Below, piece after piece: positions 9,565 to 17,578 of a stretch of DNA of 64,000 bases. The notes beneath the pieces were generated by a model that made no database searches, was not told where the DNA came from, and saw only the letters and a program-made list of their open reading frames with translations. Both the position numbers and the translations under genes were made by a program. How positions within the stretch are numbered: position 1 is the first letter of the stretch; every line of letters starts with the position of its first letter. The stretch covers positions 39,873 to 103,872 of the forward strand of contig UQQM01000003.1 in NCBI GenBank assembly GCA_900543205.1, read 5' to 3'. This DNA is from an uncultured Bacteroides sp. (lineage in GTDB: Bacteria; Bacteroidota; Bacteroidia; Bacteroidales; UBA932).

Positions 9565-10412
9565 TGAAAATTATCGGTATGGCGGCTATTCTCGCCTGCA
9601 CCATGCTGCAGGCTGCGGCATGCAGGGCGGACGAAGCCGGAAAGGATGAAATGGGAAACGGAAAGGAACTCATAGTGGTGGCCCACCGCGGAGGCGCGGA
9701 CCTGGGGCCCGAAAACTCCCTCGGCTGCATCAGGAAGGGAATCGCGGCGGGGGCCGGATGGGTGGAGATTGACGTCCACCTGTCCGCCGACGGGGAGATA
9801 GTGGTATGCCATGACCCTTCGGTCGACCGCACCACGGACGGAAAAGGGCAGATAAGCGGCATGACCTATCCCGAGCTGCGCAAGCTCAGGCTGCTGGACG
9901 GCGAAGGCCGGCCGACGGACGAGCACCTGCCCACATTGGACGAAGTGCTCGACCTGACCAAAGGCCGGGCCGTACTGCTGATAGAAATCAAGCATTCGAA
10001 ACATTCGCTCCCGGGCATAGAGAAGGCTTGTGTGGACTGCATCCGCCGCCATGGAGCCGAGAAGGACGCGGTCATCCAGTCCTTCGAGGACGACGTGCTG
10101 GACAGGGTGCATGAGCTCGCCCCGGAAATCCGCCTGGAGAAGCTGCTGATTTTCGCCTCGACCGGCCTTGGCTTCGAGTTCGACGGAGGCTTCTCCGGCT
10201 TCGACTTCGAAAAATACGGACATGTCTCCTCCTTCAACGTCTTCTACCTCGCCGCGACCAGGAGCTTCGTGGAAAAGGCCCACGCAAGCGGCAAGGAGGT
10301 CAAGGTCTGGACGCTTGACAAATACGACGGAGAACTCGTGGAGATGGTGGACGGAGTAATCACCAACAACCCTGGCATTTTCATAAAGACCCCTCGCACA
10401 TGGAATATATAG
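9561..10412 (+). CDS. secreted glycerophosphodiester phosphodiesterase (second copy)
   Basis: A 283-residue paralogue of the GDPD at 4727-5521, with long shared stretches such as VVAHRGGADLGPENSLGCI (catalytic His42 in AHRGG), EIDVHLSADGEIVVCHDPSV and KVWTLDKYDGELV. An N-terminal signal peptide (MAAILACTMLQAAAC region) predicts export. Compared with the first copy it has an insertion around residues 200-215 (a Gly/Phe-rich loop) and a slightly longer C-terminus. It overlaps the NTPase gene by 4 nt and the following gene by 13 nt, so the three are probably translationally coupled. Both copies keep the active-site motifs, so neither looks decayed. Confidence 0.9.
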   Translation: MMKIIGMAAILACTMLQAAACRADEAGKDEMGNGKELIVVAHRGGADLGPENSLGCIRKGIAAGAGWVEIDVHLSADGEIVVCHDPSVDRTTDGKGQISGMTYPELRKLRLLDGEGRPTDEHLPTLDEVLDLTKGRAVLLIEIKHSKHSLPGIEKACVDCIRRHGAEKDAVIQSFEDDVLDRVHELAPEIRLEKLLIFASTGLGFEFDGGFSGFDFEKYGHVSSFNVFYLAATRSFVEKAHASGKEVKVWTLDKYDGELVEMVDGVITNNPGIFIKTPRTWNI

Positions 10413-11677
10413 GCTACTTCTGCGGAGGTTTCACGCTGGCCGGCGGACGCGACGAAGCCGCAAACGCCCTTCCGGCAGGCTGGAAGGAGGATCAGTGCAG
10501 CGCCGGCCAGCGTGAGGGCTACGAGCTCTACTACCTTCCAGACTTCGTGAGGTTCTGCCTGAGCCGCGAGCCGGGCGAGGACATGTCCATGCGCAGGTTC
10601 TCCATGACCCTCGACGCGTCCGTGACCGTACCCGCCGCGCCGGCCCGCACTTCCGGCGACCTTTCCGTGAAGATTCCCGAGCTCAGGCTCTACCTGTTCC
10701 CGTTCCGCCTCGCACTGTTCGCCATCCATGTGGAGATGGAGGATGCCGGAGAAAACGACATTACTGCCATCACCGCACTGCTGCGCAACCTCCGCCGTCT
10801 TGACGAGCCGGAGCTGAAGGCCTTCCATGAGGCTGCGGTGAGACCGGTCCTCAGGCTCTGGGAGGCGATATCCGCTGCCTCCAGGTCAGGCGTCCCGGCC
10901 GATACGGTGCGCCTTGTCGAAGACGGCAACAAGTTCAACGTATTCCAGATAGTTAGCGCGGAACCGGCGGACGGCGACGAGAGGGACAAACTGCTCTTCG
11001 AGCTTGCCACGGTAGCCCCGGCAGGCTCGTACAACGCGAAATCGCTGGACTCCCCTTCCGAAGCCTATTTCAGGAAGCTGCTGGATGAAAACTCCCTCTC
11101 CGTCTACAACAACTGGAAATGCCTTGCGCTCTCCGACACCCTCACCATACTCTGCTCGGAATGCCCGGAATGGCTCATATCCAACTGGAAGAACGACTAC
11201 TTCGGGCTCATCTACATCTGGCAGCTCTTCCGGAGGAACTATCTGTTCCGCCTTACGCGCCGGTTCAGATACGAGAGGGAGAATGTCGCCAGCCTGGAGC
11301 GCGAGTCCGTGGACTTCGAACGCAACTGCTCCTTCCACCGCATATCCTACAATTTCCTTCCGGAGGAATTCAGCGCCTGCGTCGCCCGGGGACTCAGGAT
11401 AGAAAAGGAGAAGAACGAGCTCTACCACATGATAGCCCAGGAGGAAAGCGCCGGCGAAAAAAGGGCCGACAACAGGATGAACAGCCTGCTGTTCTTCATG
11501 ACCTGCCTGACCATGGCCTCGACAATCTACGACACATGCTGCCTCCTCCAGGAGCTCCTGCCCTACGACACGACCATAGGCTCCAGCGTGACGGGCTTCC
11601 GCCTGGTCACCTCGCTCATGCTGACCATAGTCCTTGCCGCACTGCTGATATACCGCACCAAGGTCAGGAAGCTGTAG
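10400..11677 (+). CDS. protein of unknown function with two C-terminal membrane helices
   Basis: A 425-residue protein that I do not recognise. The first 340 residues look soluble with no signal peptide. Near the C-terminus a charged helix (around EEKNELYHMIAQEESAGEKR, roughly) leads into two hydrophobic segments, LLFFMTCLTMASTIYDTCCLL and VTSLMLTIVLAALLIY, separated by about 17 residues, and the protein ends in a basic tail. This layout of long soluble domain, coiled helix and terminal helical hairpin recalls CorA-like proteins, but the GMN signature is absent. It is the last gene of the operon and overlaps GDPD copy 2 by 13 nt. A membrane-anchored partner of the NTPase is a reasonable guess only. 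Confidence 0.6.
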   Translation: MEYIGYFCGGFTLAGGRDEAANALPAGWKEDQCSAGQREGYELYYLPDFVRFCLSREPGEDMSMRRFSMTLDASVTVPAAPARTSGDLSVKIPELRLYLFPFRLALFAIHVEMEDAGENDITAITALLRNLRRLDEPELKAFHEAAVRPVLRLWEAISAASRSGVPADTVRLVEDGNKFNVFQIVSAEPADGDERDKLLFELATVAPAGSYNAKSLDSPSEAYFRKLLDENSLSVYNNWKCLALSDTLTILCSECPEWLISNWKNDYFGLIYIWQLFRRNYLFRLTRRFRYERENVASLERESVDFERNCSFHRISYNFLPEEFSACVARGLRIEKEKNELYHMIAQEESAGEKRADNRMNSLLFFMTCLTMASTIYDTCCLLQELLPYDTTIGSSVTGFRLVTSLMLTIVLAALLIYRTKVRKL

Positions 11678-11739
11678 GACTTCCTGCCTCCGCGTCCGTA
11701 CCGTCCGGCACTTCGGGAACTTCAGCCACCGAAACAAAT

Positions 11740-11770
11740 TTTGTAAAAGAGCGTCTTATCATTATCTTTG
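11740..11770 (+). promoter_or_regulatory. Bacteroidota-type promoter for the nuclease - kinase-like - S26 operon
   Basis: TTTG at 11740-11743 and TATCTTTG at 11763-11770, 19 nt apart, match the Bacteroidota sigma-ABfr consensus (TTTG and TAnnTTTG). The TTTG lies in a short AT palindrome (AAATTT core). It is 26 nt upstream of the TTG start. A closely similar but damaged copy occurs at 22539-22569. Confidence 0.75.
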
Positions 11771-11796
11771 GACGCATTTTATAAACTGAGCAGAAA

Positions 11797-12738
11797 TTGA
11801 AGACACGCTACACCTGGTGCGCTCTCGCCATCCTTGCCGGAGCCATCGTTACATGTTCATGCGAAAAGCAGTCCGCCGCGAAGCCGGACCACGTACCTGA
11901 AGAACAGCCCGAGCCCACCCCTGAACCGCCGGCCGAAGAAGAGGAGGAGCCGGCCACGGCCTGGCTCGAGCTCCCTGCCGTGACCGGGAATGAAGACCAT
12001 GTGGGAACTTTCTATGCCGGAGAGGAGACGGGAGAGAACAGGAACTACAGCTATTGCTACGACACCGGACTCTACAGCTCGCTCTGGACCGCATGGCCGC
12101 TCTACAAGGATGCCATGGGCAGCGAGAAACGGCCCGACGACTGGAGCTGGAACCCCCAGCTTCCCTCGGACCAGCAGATAGACGTCTGCAACCACAGCTA
12201 CGGCGTGAATTACAACAATACAATCTATTCGCGCGGACACCAGATCCCCAACGGCGACCGCAACGGCAGCAAGGAGATGCAGCTGCAGACCTTCTACGTC
12301 ACCAACAGCACCCCGCAGATCCAGGACCATTTCAACGGAGGGATATGGCAGAATCTCGAGCAGGCCCTGCAGGACATGGCCAAGGCTTCGGAAAGCGACA
12401 CGCTCTACATAGCCACCGGCCCCGTGTTCACGACCGTCGGCGGAGACGAGGAGGTGCAATGGATACAGCCGAGGGACGACGAGAAGCAGGCACCCGTGCC
12501 CAACTACTACTGGAAGGCAGTGCTCAAGGTGAAGCGCAGCGGCGACGACATCACCGAAGCCTCGGCGATAGGCTTCTGGTTCGAGCACAGGCAGTACGGC
12601 GACAGCTATGACAAGCATGCCGTCAGCGTCGACTTCATCGAGGAGAAGACCGGCCTGGACCTTTTCGCGGCCCTGCCGGACGAACTTGAATCCGGAGCCG
12701 AAGCGGCAGACGACTGGGACTCGTTCCGTAATTTCTGA
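11797..12738 (+). CDS. lipoprotein DNA/RNA non-specific endonuclease
   Basis: A 313-residue protein beginning with a TTG codon; no ATG gives a complete signal sequence. The signal peptide ends in a lipobox-like stretch (VTCSC-EK), so it is probably anchored to a membrane and exposed to the periplasm or surface. An acidic Pro/Glu linker follows. The body is a beta-beta-alpha metal nuclease domain: YSRGHQIPNGDR with His148, corresponding to the DRGH motif with Ser in place of Asp, then TNSTPQIQDHFNGGIWQNLE carrying the metal-binding Asn. Such enzymes cut DNA and RNA without sequence preference. The next gene starts 3 nt downstream. The domain is shared with the C-terminus of the 803-residue protein at 17579. 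Confidence 0.87.
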   Translation: MKTRYTWCALAILAGAIVTCSCEKQSAAKPDHVPEEQPEPTPEPPAEEEEEPATAWLELPAVTGNEDHVGTFYAGEETGENRNYSYCYDTGLYSSLWTAWPLYKDAMGSEKRPDDWSWNPQLPSDQQIDVCNHSYGVNYNNTIYSRGHQIPNGDRNGSKEMQLQTFYVTNSTPQIQDHFNGGIWQNLEQALQDMAKASESDTLYIATGPVFTTVGGDEEVQWIQPRDDEKQAPVPNYYWKAVLKVKRSGDDITEASAIGFWFEHRQYGDSYDKHAVSVDFIEEKTGLDLFAALPDELESGAEAADDWDSFRNF

Positions 12739-12741
12739 GGC

Positions 12742-13632
12742 ATGAGGACATTCTGCGTCGCCGGGCACCGTTTCTCGATTGAATTGCCTGAAAGATATGG
12801 TTCAAGCACCGCCCTGGAGCCGTATCTTCCATTCGAGGACCATACAGACGGGCACCGGATTTTCACTCTGCACGTCGGAGATGCCCGGGAATGCAGCCAC
12901 GGGAGCCCAAGTCCGGCCAGGCGTTTCAACGAGGAGGCTCCCTACATATGGGTCTGCGAAAATGACGACATGCCCGTCTTCGGATTCTCCGTATCGCCGG
13001 GAGAGCCGGACTTCCTGCTTTGTGCCGACAGGGATTTCCGCAACGCCCGGGTCAGCCTTCCAGCAGGAGCCTCCGACCGCCTTCTTTCCTTCGCGCTGGC
13101 AAACTCGACCATGCTCATGTACATGCTGGCAGCTTCCGGCCTGGACACCCTGCTGATACACGCCTCGGCCGTCGTGCATGAAGGCCTAGGTTACGCCTTC
13201 ACAGGCCGCAGCGGCAGCGGGAAGAGCACGCACAGCCGGCTCTGGCTGGACAATATCGAAGGTTGCATGCTGCTCAATGACGACAATCCGGTGGTGCGAA
13301 TCCTGGACGGAAAAGCCGTCATATACGGTTCACCCTGGAGCGGCAAGACAGCGTGCTACAAGAACGCGCAGGCTCCGCTCAAGGCGATAGTCCATATCTT
13401 CCAGGCCCCGGCCAACAGCATTGAAAGGCTTTCCGGAATCCGGGCTTATGCCTCGTTCATCACCTCATGCTCGAACCTCAGGTGGGACAGAAAGGTCTCG
13501 GACGGCATCAACGCCTGCGTGGAAAAGCTCCTCACGCTCTGCGGCTTCTACAATATCCACTGCCTGCCCGACCGGGAGGCGGCCCTGCTCTGCCGCCGCA
13601 CTGTCTCGGCTGCAGATATACTCTCCCGATGA
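12742..13632 (+). CDS. HPr-kinase-like protein of a peptide-modification locus
   Basis: A 296-residue protein related to the HprK/PEP-carboxykinase-like P-loop kinases found beside RiPP genes. The C-terminal half carries the P-loop GRSGSGKST (155-163), LLNDDNPVVR with the Asp pair near 181-183, and SPWSGKT. The N-terminal 120 residues are less conserved. True HPr kinases phosphorylate a serine of the PTS protein HPr, but no PTS gene is near, while PqqD, ABC exporter and nucleotidyltransferase genes are. Homologous kinases next to lasso peptide clusters phosphorylate a precursor peptide, so a peptide substrate is the better inference. It follows the nuclease stop by 3 nt. Confidence 0.75.
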   Translation: MRTFCVAGHRFSIELPERYGSSTALEPYLPFEDHTDGHRIFTLHVGDARECSHGSPSPARRFNEEAPYIWVCENDDMPVFGFSVSPGEPDFLLCADRDFRNARVSLPAGASDRLLSFALANSTMLMYMLAASGLDTLLIHASAVVHEGLGYAFTGRSGSGKSTHSRLWLDNIEGCMLLNDDNPVVRILDGKAVIYGSPWSGKTACYKNAQAPLKAIVHIFQAPANSIERLSGIRAYASFITSCSNLRWDRKVSDGINACVEKLLTLCGFYNIHCLPDREAALLCRRTVSAADILSR

Positions 13633-13651
13633 AGACCAAGACCGCACGGCA

Positions 13652-14128
13652 ATGAAACGGAAGCCCGTTCCCAACGCAGCGTTGTTCTCGGAAGTGCGCC
13701 AGCTTCTGGCCGGAGGCTGCAATGTGACCATCCTCGCGCGGGGGAACAGCATGTTTCCGTTCATCCGTGACGGGCTCGACAAGGTGCAGCTCTCGGCCGT
13801 CCGCTCTCCTGACGGCGCCGTCTGCAGCTTTTCTACCGGAGACATACTGCTTTGCGAAATAGAGTCCGGACATTACGTGCTCCACCGCCTTGTCCGAAAC
13901 GAAAACGGCATCCTGACGCTCATGGGCGACGGCAATCTCCGTGGCACGGAAAAATGCACCGTCGGAAATGTCGTGGCCAGGGCTGTGGCCATCATACGTC
14001 CGGACGGCACGACCGTCAGCTGCTCCGGCCGCACCGAGATGCAAAGGGCACGCATCTGGCACCGCCTGCTCCCCTTCCGCCGCATCCTGCTCGCCCTGTG
14101 GCGACGGCTGCACCTGAACCCTCTGTAG
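13652..14128 (+). CDS. S26 (signal-peptidase-like) peptidase
   Basis: A 158-residue protein starting at the ATG 19 nt after the preceding stop; longer in-frame starts would overlap that gene heavily. It has the signal-peptidase fold motifs GNSMFPFI with the nucleophile Ser, a GDILLCEI strand, and VLHRLV, where His takes the place of the catalytic Lys as in ER/SipW-type enzymes, then LMGDGN. There is no N-terminal membrane anchor; a basic, hydrophobic C-terminal helix could associate with membranes. In this locus it is a candidate protease for removing the leader of the YxxP peptides. That role is inferred from context. Confidence 0.72.
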   Translation: MKRKPVPNAALFSEVRQLLAGGCNVTILARGNSMFPFIRDGLDKVQLSAVRSPDGAVCSFSTGDILLCEIESGHYVLHRLVRNENGILTLMGDGNLRGTEKCTVGNVVARAVAIIRPDGTTVSCSGRTEMQRARIWHRLLPFRRILLALWRRLHLNPL

Positions 14129-14163
14129 AACCGGCACCGCCCGGCCGTTTCCTGCCAGATTTA

Positions 14164-14195
14164 TTTGGAAAAGATTTCCGCAGCCCGTAACTTTG
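14164..14195 (+). promoter_or_regulatory. promoter of the PqqD - exporter - nucleotidyltransferase operon
   Basis: TTTG at 14164-14167 and TAACTTTG at 14188-14195 with a 20-nt spacer fit the Bacteroidota consensus. It lies 24 nt before the PqqD start and separates this operon from the kinase-like/S26 genes. Confidence 0.72.
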
Positions 14196-14218
14196 CCGGG
14201 AATCAACAATCGGAAGTG

Positions 14219-14485
14219 ATGAAAATCAGAAAAGGATTCGTTCTAAGGGAGATGTGCGGGGAGACTCTAGTGACGGCCGAAGGTATGGACAACTTCGACT
14301 TCAACAAGGTAATCAGCCTCAACAGCTCAGCCGCATGGCTGTGGAAGGAGGTGGAAGGCAGAGAGTTCGATGAGGGCACCCTCGCCGGACTGCTCCTTGA
14401 CCGCTATGACGTCGACGCCGGCACTGCAGCACGGGACGCAGCCGCCCTCCTGCAGACCTGGAATGACGCAGGCCTGCTCGAATAG
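14219..14485 (+). CDS. PqqD-like peptide-binding protein (RRE domain)
   Basis: An 88-residue protein with the PqqD/RRE look: N-terminal beta strands (KGFVLREMCGETLVTAEG), the typical LNSSAAWLW motif, then an acidic helical half ending in LLQTWNDAGLLE. The ATG at 14219 was chosen because it sits just after the promoter, while the upstream in-frame start lies within it. PqqD-like domains hold the leader of RiPP precursors and hand them to modifying enzymes; the related lasso B1 proteins recognise a YxxP motif, which is present in three small peptides downstream. It is followed 7 nt later by the exporter gene. Confidence 0.85.
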   Translation: MKIRKGFVLREMCGETLVTAEGMDNFDFNKVISLNSSAAWLWKEVEGREFDEGTLAGLLLDRYDVDAGTAARDAAALLQTWNDAGLLE

Positions 14486-14492
14486 CCGGCAA

Positions 14493-16187
14493 GTGAAAAG
14501 GAACCGGGGCATACTCCGCTACCTCCGGTGGTTCTGCATGGCAGCCGCCGGACAGAGGTCCGCACTGCTCGCAAGCATGCTGGCCAACCTCGCCGGCGTG
14601 GGCGCTTCGCTCCTCTTCGTCTACATCTGCAAGACCCTGATCGACATCGCCACCGGCAACTCCGGGCGCGACCTTGCGGGCTGGTCGCTGGCAATGGTCG
14701 CCACCATGGCCGCCCAGACCCTCTTCAGCCTGCTCCGCACACGCCTCGCCGCCCAGACCGACATACGCATCAAGAACAACCTGCGCATGCAGCTCTTCTC
14801 CCGGCTGATCTGCGCCTACCACGGCAGCCGAGGCGAGCGGCACAGCGGCGACATCACGAACCGGCTCGAGGAGGACGTGCGCGTCGTGTCAGAGTGCCTG
14901 AGCAATTCCCTGCCGGCCCTCCTCTCCGCTACGGTGCAGTTCATCGCCGCATTCTGTTTCCTGATGGCGCTCAACAACACCCTGGCGTGGTCCGTGGTCG
15001 GGATAATGCCGCTTGCAATCATATTGAGCAAAATTTTCTTCAGGAAGCTGCGCAGGCTCACACGGGACATACGCGACACCGACAGTCTGGTGCAGTCCCA
15101 CCTGCAGGAGAATCTGCAGCACGCCACCCTCATCCAGACCCTCGAGCAGGAGGGCAGGGCTTCATCCGGTCTCGACCGCCTCCAGTCAGGGCTCTACGAC
15201 AGCGTCATGCGCCGCACCCGTTTCACCATCGTCTCACGCACAGTGATAAGCCTGGCCTTCGCCGCCGGCTACGCCACCGCCTTCCTCTGGGGAGTGAACG
15301 GGCTGCTCGCCGGTGCCGTGACTTTCGGAACCATGACGGCTTTCCTGCAGCTTGTCGGACAGATCCAGCGGCCGGTGCTCGAACTCAGCAGCTACATACC
15401 CTCGGCCATCCACGCGGCAGCATCCGCCGACCGCCTGATGGAGATCGAAGGCGACGAATCCTGCGCAGCCTCGGAACCGGTACACCTCGGCTCACCCGCC
15501 GGAATCCGGATGGAGCACGTCAGCTTCGCCTACCCCGACGGCACCCGCAAGGTCATCGACGACTTCTCCCACAACTTCAGGCCGGGCAGCCGCACGGCAA
15601 TCGTCGGGGAGACCGGAGCGGGCAAGAGCACGCTCATACGGCTGATACTCGCCCTGCTCCGCCCCCAGAGCGGAAGCATCGTCATCTATGGCCCCCGAAG
15701 TTCCTCCGAAGCGTCTGCCGCCACGCGCTGCAACCTCACCTACGTGCCCCAGGGCAACTCCCTTCTCAGCGGCACCGTGCGCGACAACCTGCTGCTCGGC
15801 GACCCCGAAGCCGACGAAGCCCGAATGAAGGAGGCCCTCCGCATAGCGGCTGCCGACTTCGTGTTCCAGCTTCCCGACGGCCTCGACACCCCCTGTTCCG
15901 AGAACGGAGGAGGCCTCAGCGAAGGCCAGGCACAGAGGATCGCCATAGCCCGTGCGCTGCTGAGGCGCGGAAGCATCCTCCTGCTCGACGAATTCAGCTC
16001 CTCGCTCGACCCTGAAACCGAGAAAAGACTGATGGAGAACCTCAGCTCCGCCCTTCCAGGCCGTACCATGATATTCATCACCCACCGCCGCAAGATCACC
16101 GAATACTGCAGCGACATTATCGAACTGGCCCCGGTGTGCGCAGGAAAGACCCGGGAAGCCGGCAACCCGCAACGACATGAACCATAG
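14493..16187 (+). CDS. ABC exporter (fused membrane and ATPase domains)
   Basis: A 564-residue half-transporter. I chose the GTG 7 nt after the PqqD stop; longer starts overlap PqqD by over 100 nt. About 300 residues form the six-helix export domain, followed by the ATPase: Walker A GETGAGKST (372-380), Q-loop in PQGNSLL, signature LSEGQ, Walker B ILLLDEFSS and switch His in ITHR. There is no C39 peptidase domain, so it would not itself cleave a leader. Placement between PqqD and nucleotidyltransferase genes suggests export of the modified peptide. Its end overlaps the next gene by 11 nt. A piece of a homologous 3' end survives at 22650-22768. Confidence 0.88.
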   Translation: MKRNRGILRYLRWFCMAAAGQRSALLASMLANLAGVGASLLFVYICKTLIDIATGNSGRDLAGWSLAMVATMAAQTLFSLLRTRLAAQTDIRIKNNLRMQLFSRLICAYHGSRGERHSGDITNRLEEDVRVVSECLSNSLPALLSATVQFIAAFCFLMALNNTLAWSVVGIMPLAIILSKIFFRKLRRLTRDIRDTDSLVQSHLQENLQHATLIQTLEQEGRASSGLDRLQSGLYDSVMRRTRFTIVSRTVISLAFAAGYATAFLWGVNGLLAGAVTFGTMTAFLQLVGQIQRPVLELSSYIPSAIHAAASADRLMEIEGDESCAASEPVHLGSPAGIRMEHVSFAYPDGTRKVIDDFSHNFRPGSRTAIVGETGAGKSTLIRLILALLRPQSGSIVIYGPRSSSEASAATRCNLTYVPQGNSLLSGTVRDNLLLGDPEADEARMKEALRIAAADFVFQLPDGLDTPCSENGGGLSEGQAQRIAIARALLRRGSILLLDEFSSSLDPETEKRLMENLSSALPGRTMIFITHRRKITEYCSDIIELAPVCAGKTREAGNPQRHEP

Positions 16188-17304
16188 CAACACCATAGAG
16201 CAGTTCTTTGCGCTGATACGCTCCGGACTCTGGGGCGGCAAGGCTGCAAGCTCCCCGTTTGACGGCGGAGCCGACTGGGAGGCGCTTCTCCGGCTGGCCT
16301 CCATGCAGTCGCTCACCGGCATCTTCGCCGACGGCGCCGGCACCCTTCCCCGGGAACTGATGCCGCCTGCCGAGACCGCCCGCCGTCTCTTCGTGACCGT
16401 AGAATCCATACGCCGGGCGAACCGGAGGCTCGACGCCGTGCTCGCCGAACTCGAGGCCGGACTGCGACGTGAGGGCATCGAGGGCATACTGCTGAAGGGC
16501 CAGGGTGTCGCACGCGCATACCTGCATCCAGAGCTGCGCATGTGCGGCGACATCGACCTGTATCCGGGCAAAGGCGACGCTTACCTGCGCTGCTGCGAGA
16601 TAGTCAGGTCTCTCGGCGAAAGTGAAGGCAGGGAGGACGAGAGCGAAAAGCATTTCCATTTCAACCGCCGGGGCTGCTCCATTGAGATTCACAGCCATGT
16701 GATGCTTGCAGCGGACCCCTTCGTCAACCGCAGGCTGCAACGCTGGACGGACGAAATGCTCGACGACCCGTCGAAACTGCGCCATGTGGAAATCAACGGG
16801 GTGGAAGTCAATCTGCCGCCTGTGGATTTCGATGCCGTGTTCCTACTTCAGCATATTGCGAACCACCTGCTCAAGGGCGGAATCGGGCTGCGTCAGCTCT
16901 GCGACTGGAGCCGCTATCTCCACGTCCACGCAGCGGAGATCGACCGCGCCCGCCTCGGGAACAACCTCCGCACGCTCCGGCTGATGAACTGCTGGCAGCT
17001 CTTCGGATGGCTCGCAGTCAACCGTCTCGGCCTTCCAGAGGCTGAAATGCCCTTCTACTCCCCGCGTCACGAAAAGCGGGCCCTGCGCTGCCTGCGCATC
17101 ATCCTCCGCAAAGGCAACTTCGGCCACTACGACAAGGCCGCACGCCGCAACCTCGACATCAACTTCATTCTCCGCAAGATGCAGACCTGCCTCATCGTAA
17201 TCGGGCAGCATGCCGAGCTGCTGCGGGTGATCCCCGCCGAGGTCCTGCGCCATCTTCCCTGGTATCTGCTCGACGGAATCAAGCGGCTGTTCACGGGGAA
17301 ATAA
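16177..17304 (+). CDS. nucleotidyltransferase family protein of the peptide locus
   Basis: A 375-residue protein of the uncharacterised nucleotidyltransferase family often found near lasso-type RiPP genes. The core is GILLKGQGVARAYL followed by RMCGDIDLYPG, whose Asp125 and Asp127 match the DxD metal site of the polymerase-beta-like fold, then a third acidic strand (SIEIHSHV). The C-terminal half is helical and basic. It could transfer a nucleotide or phosphate group to a peptide or to an already phosphorylated residue, working with the HPr-kinase-like enzyme; this is inference. It overlaps the exporter by 11 nt. A closely related copy with a frameshift is at 25811-26934. Confidence 0.8.
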   Translation: MNHSNTIEQFFALIRSGLWGGKAASSPFDGGADWEALLRLASMQSLTGIFADGAGTLPRELMPPAETARRLFVTVESIRRANRRLDAVLAELEAGLRREGIEGILLKGQGVARAYLHPELRMCGDIDLYPGKGDAYLRCCEIVRSLGESEGREDESEKHFHFNRRGCSIEIHSHVMLAADPFVNRRLQRWTDEMLDDPSKLRHVEINGVEVNLPPVDFDAVFLLQHIANHLLKGGIGLRQLCDWSRYLHVHAAEIDRARLGNNLRTLRLMNCWQLFGWLAVNRLGLPEAEMPFYSPRHEKRALRCLRIILRKGNFGHYDKAARRNLDINFILRKMQTCLIVIGQHAELLRVIPAEVLRHLPWYLLDGIKRLFTGK

Positions 17305-17376
17305 GGTTTCACAACCCCCGCCTCCCGCCAATGCAGCCCTGTAATATTATTTTAACAATTTCACAACAATGGTATT

Positions 17377-17408
17377 TTTGCTATTGATATTATAAATTGT
17401 TAACTTTG
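17377..17408 (+). promoter_or_regulatory. promoter of the first peptide and nuclease-lipoprotein genes
   Basis: TTTG at 17377-17380 and TAACTTTG at 17401-17408, spaced by 20 nt, lie in an AT-rich 136-nt gap between the nucleotidyltransferase and peptide A. The surrounding 17305-17440 holds no gene. Confidence 0.78.
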
Positions 17409-17440
17409 AAAGTTAAAATTTTTAAATAATAAGCAAGCTG

Positions 17441-17575
17441 ATGCAACAGTACGAAGCTCCGGAATGCCGGACAATTGTTCTTGACTATGAAGGAGTGATC
17501 TGCTCCTCCGACCGCACCTTCTACCCGGAAGGCGCCGGCCAGTACGACGACATCTTCGATAACGGTTCATATTAG
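17441..17575 (+). CDS. candidate YxxP precursor peptide A (44 aa)
   Basis: A 44-codon ORF 32 nt after the promoter and 3 nt before the next gene. It carries Y4-E-A-P7 (YEAPEC), E17-G18 and an ICSS segment (20-23), then a Gly/Tyr/Asp-rich tail ending in Ser-Tyr. YxxP is the motif that lasso-type leaders use to bind PqqD-like RRE proteins. The spacing from the YxxP proline to the EG glutamate (10 residues) is the same in peptides B and C. It may be a modified, cleaved peptide, or a small secreted partner of the lipoprotein behind it. Cys9 and Cys21 are potential modification sites. Confidence 0.7.
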   Translation: MQQYEAPECRTIVLDYEGVICSSDRTFYPEGAGQYDDIFDNGSY

Positions 17576-17578
17576 GCT

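Noticed and set aside
12742-13632. True HPr kinase/phosphorylase of a sugar PTS
   Set aside because: No HPr, EI or EII gene is near, and the neighbours are RiPP-type genes.
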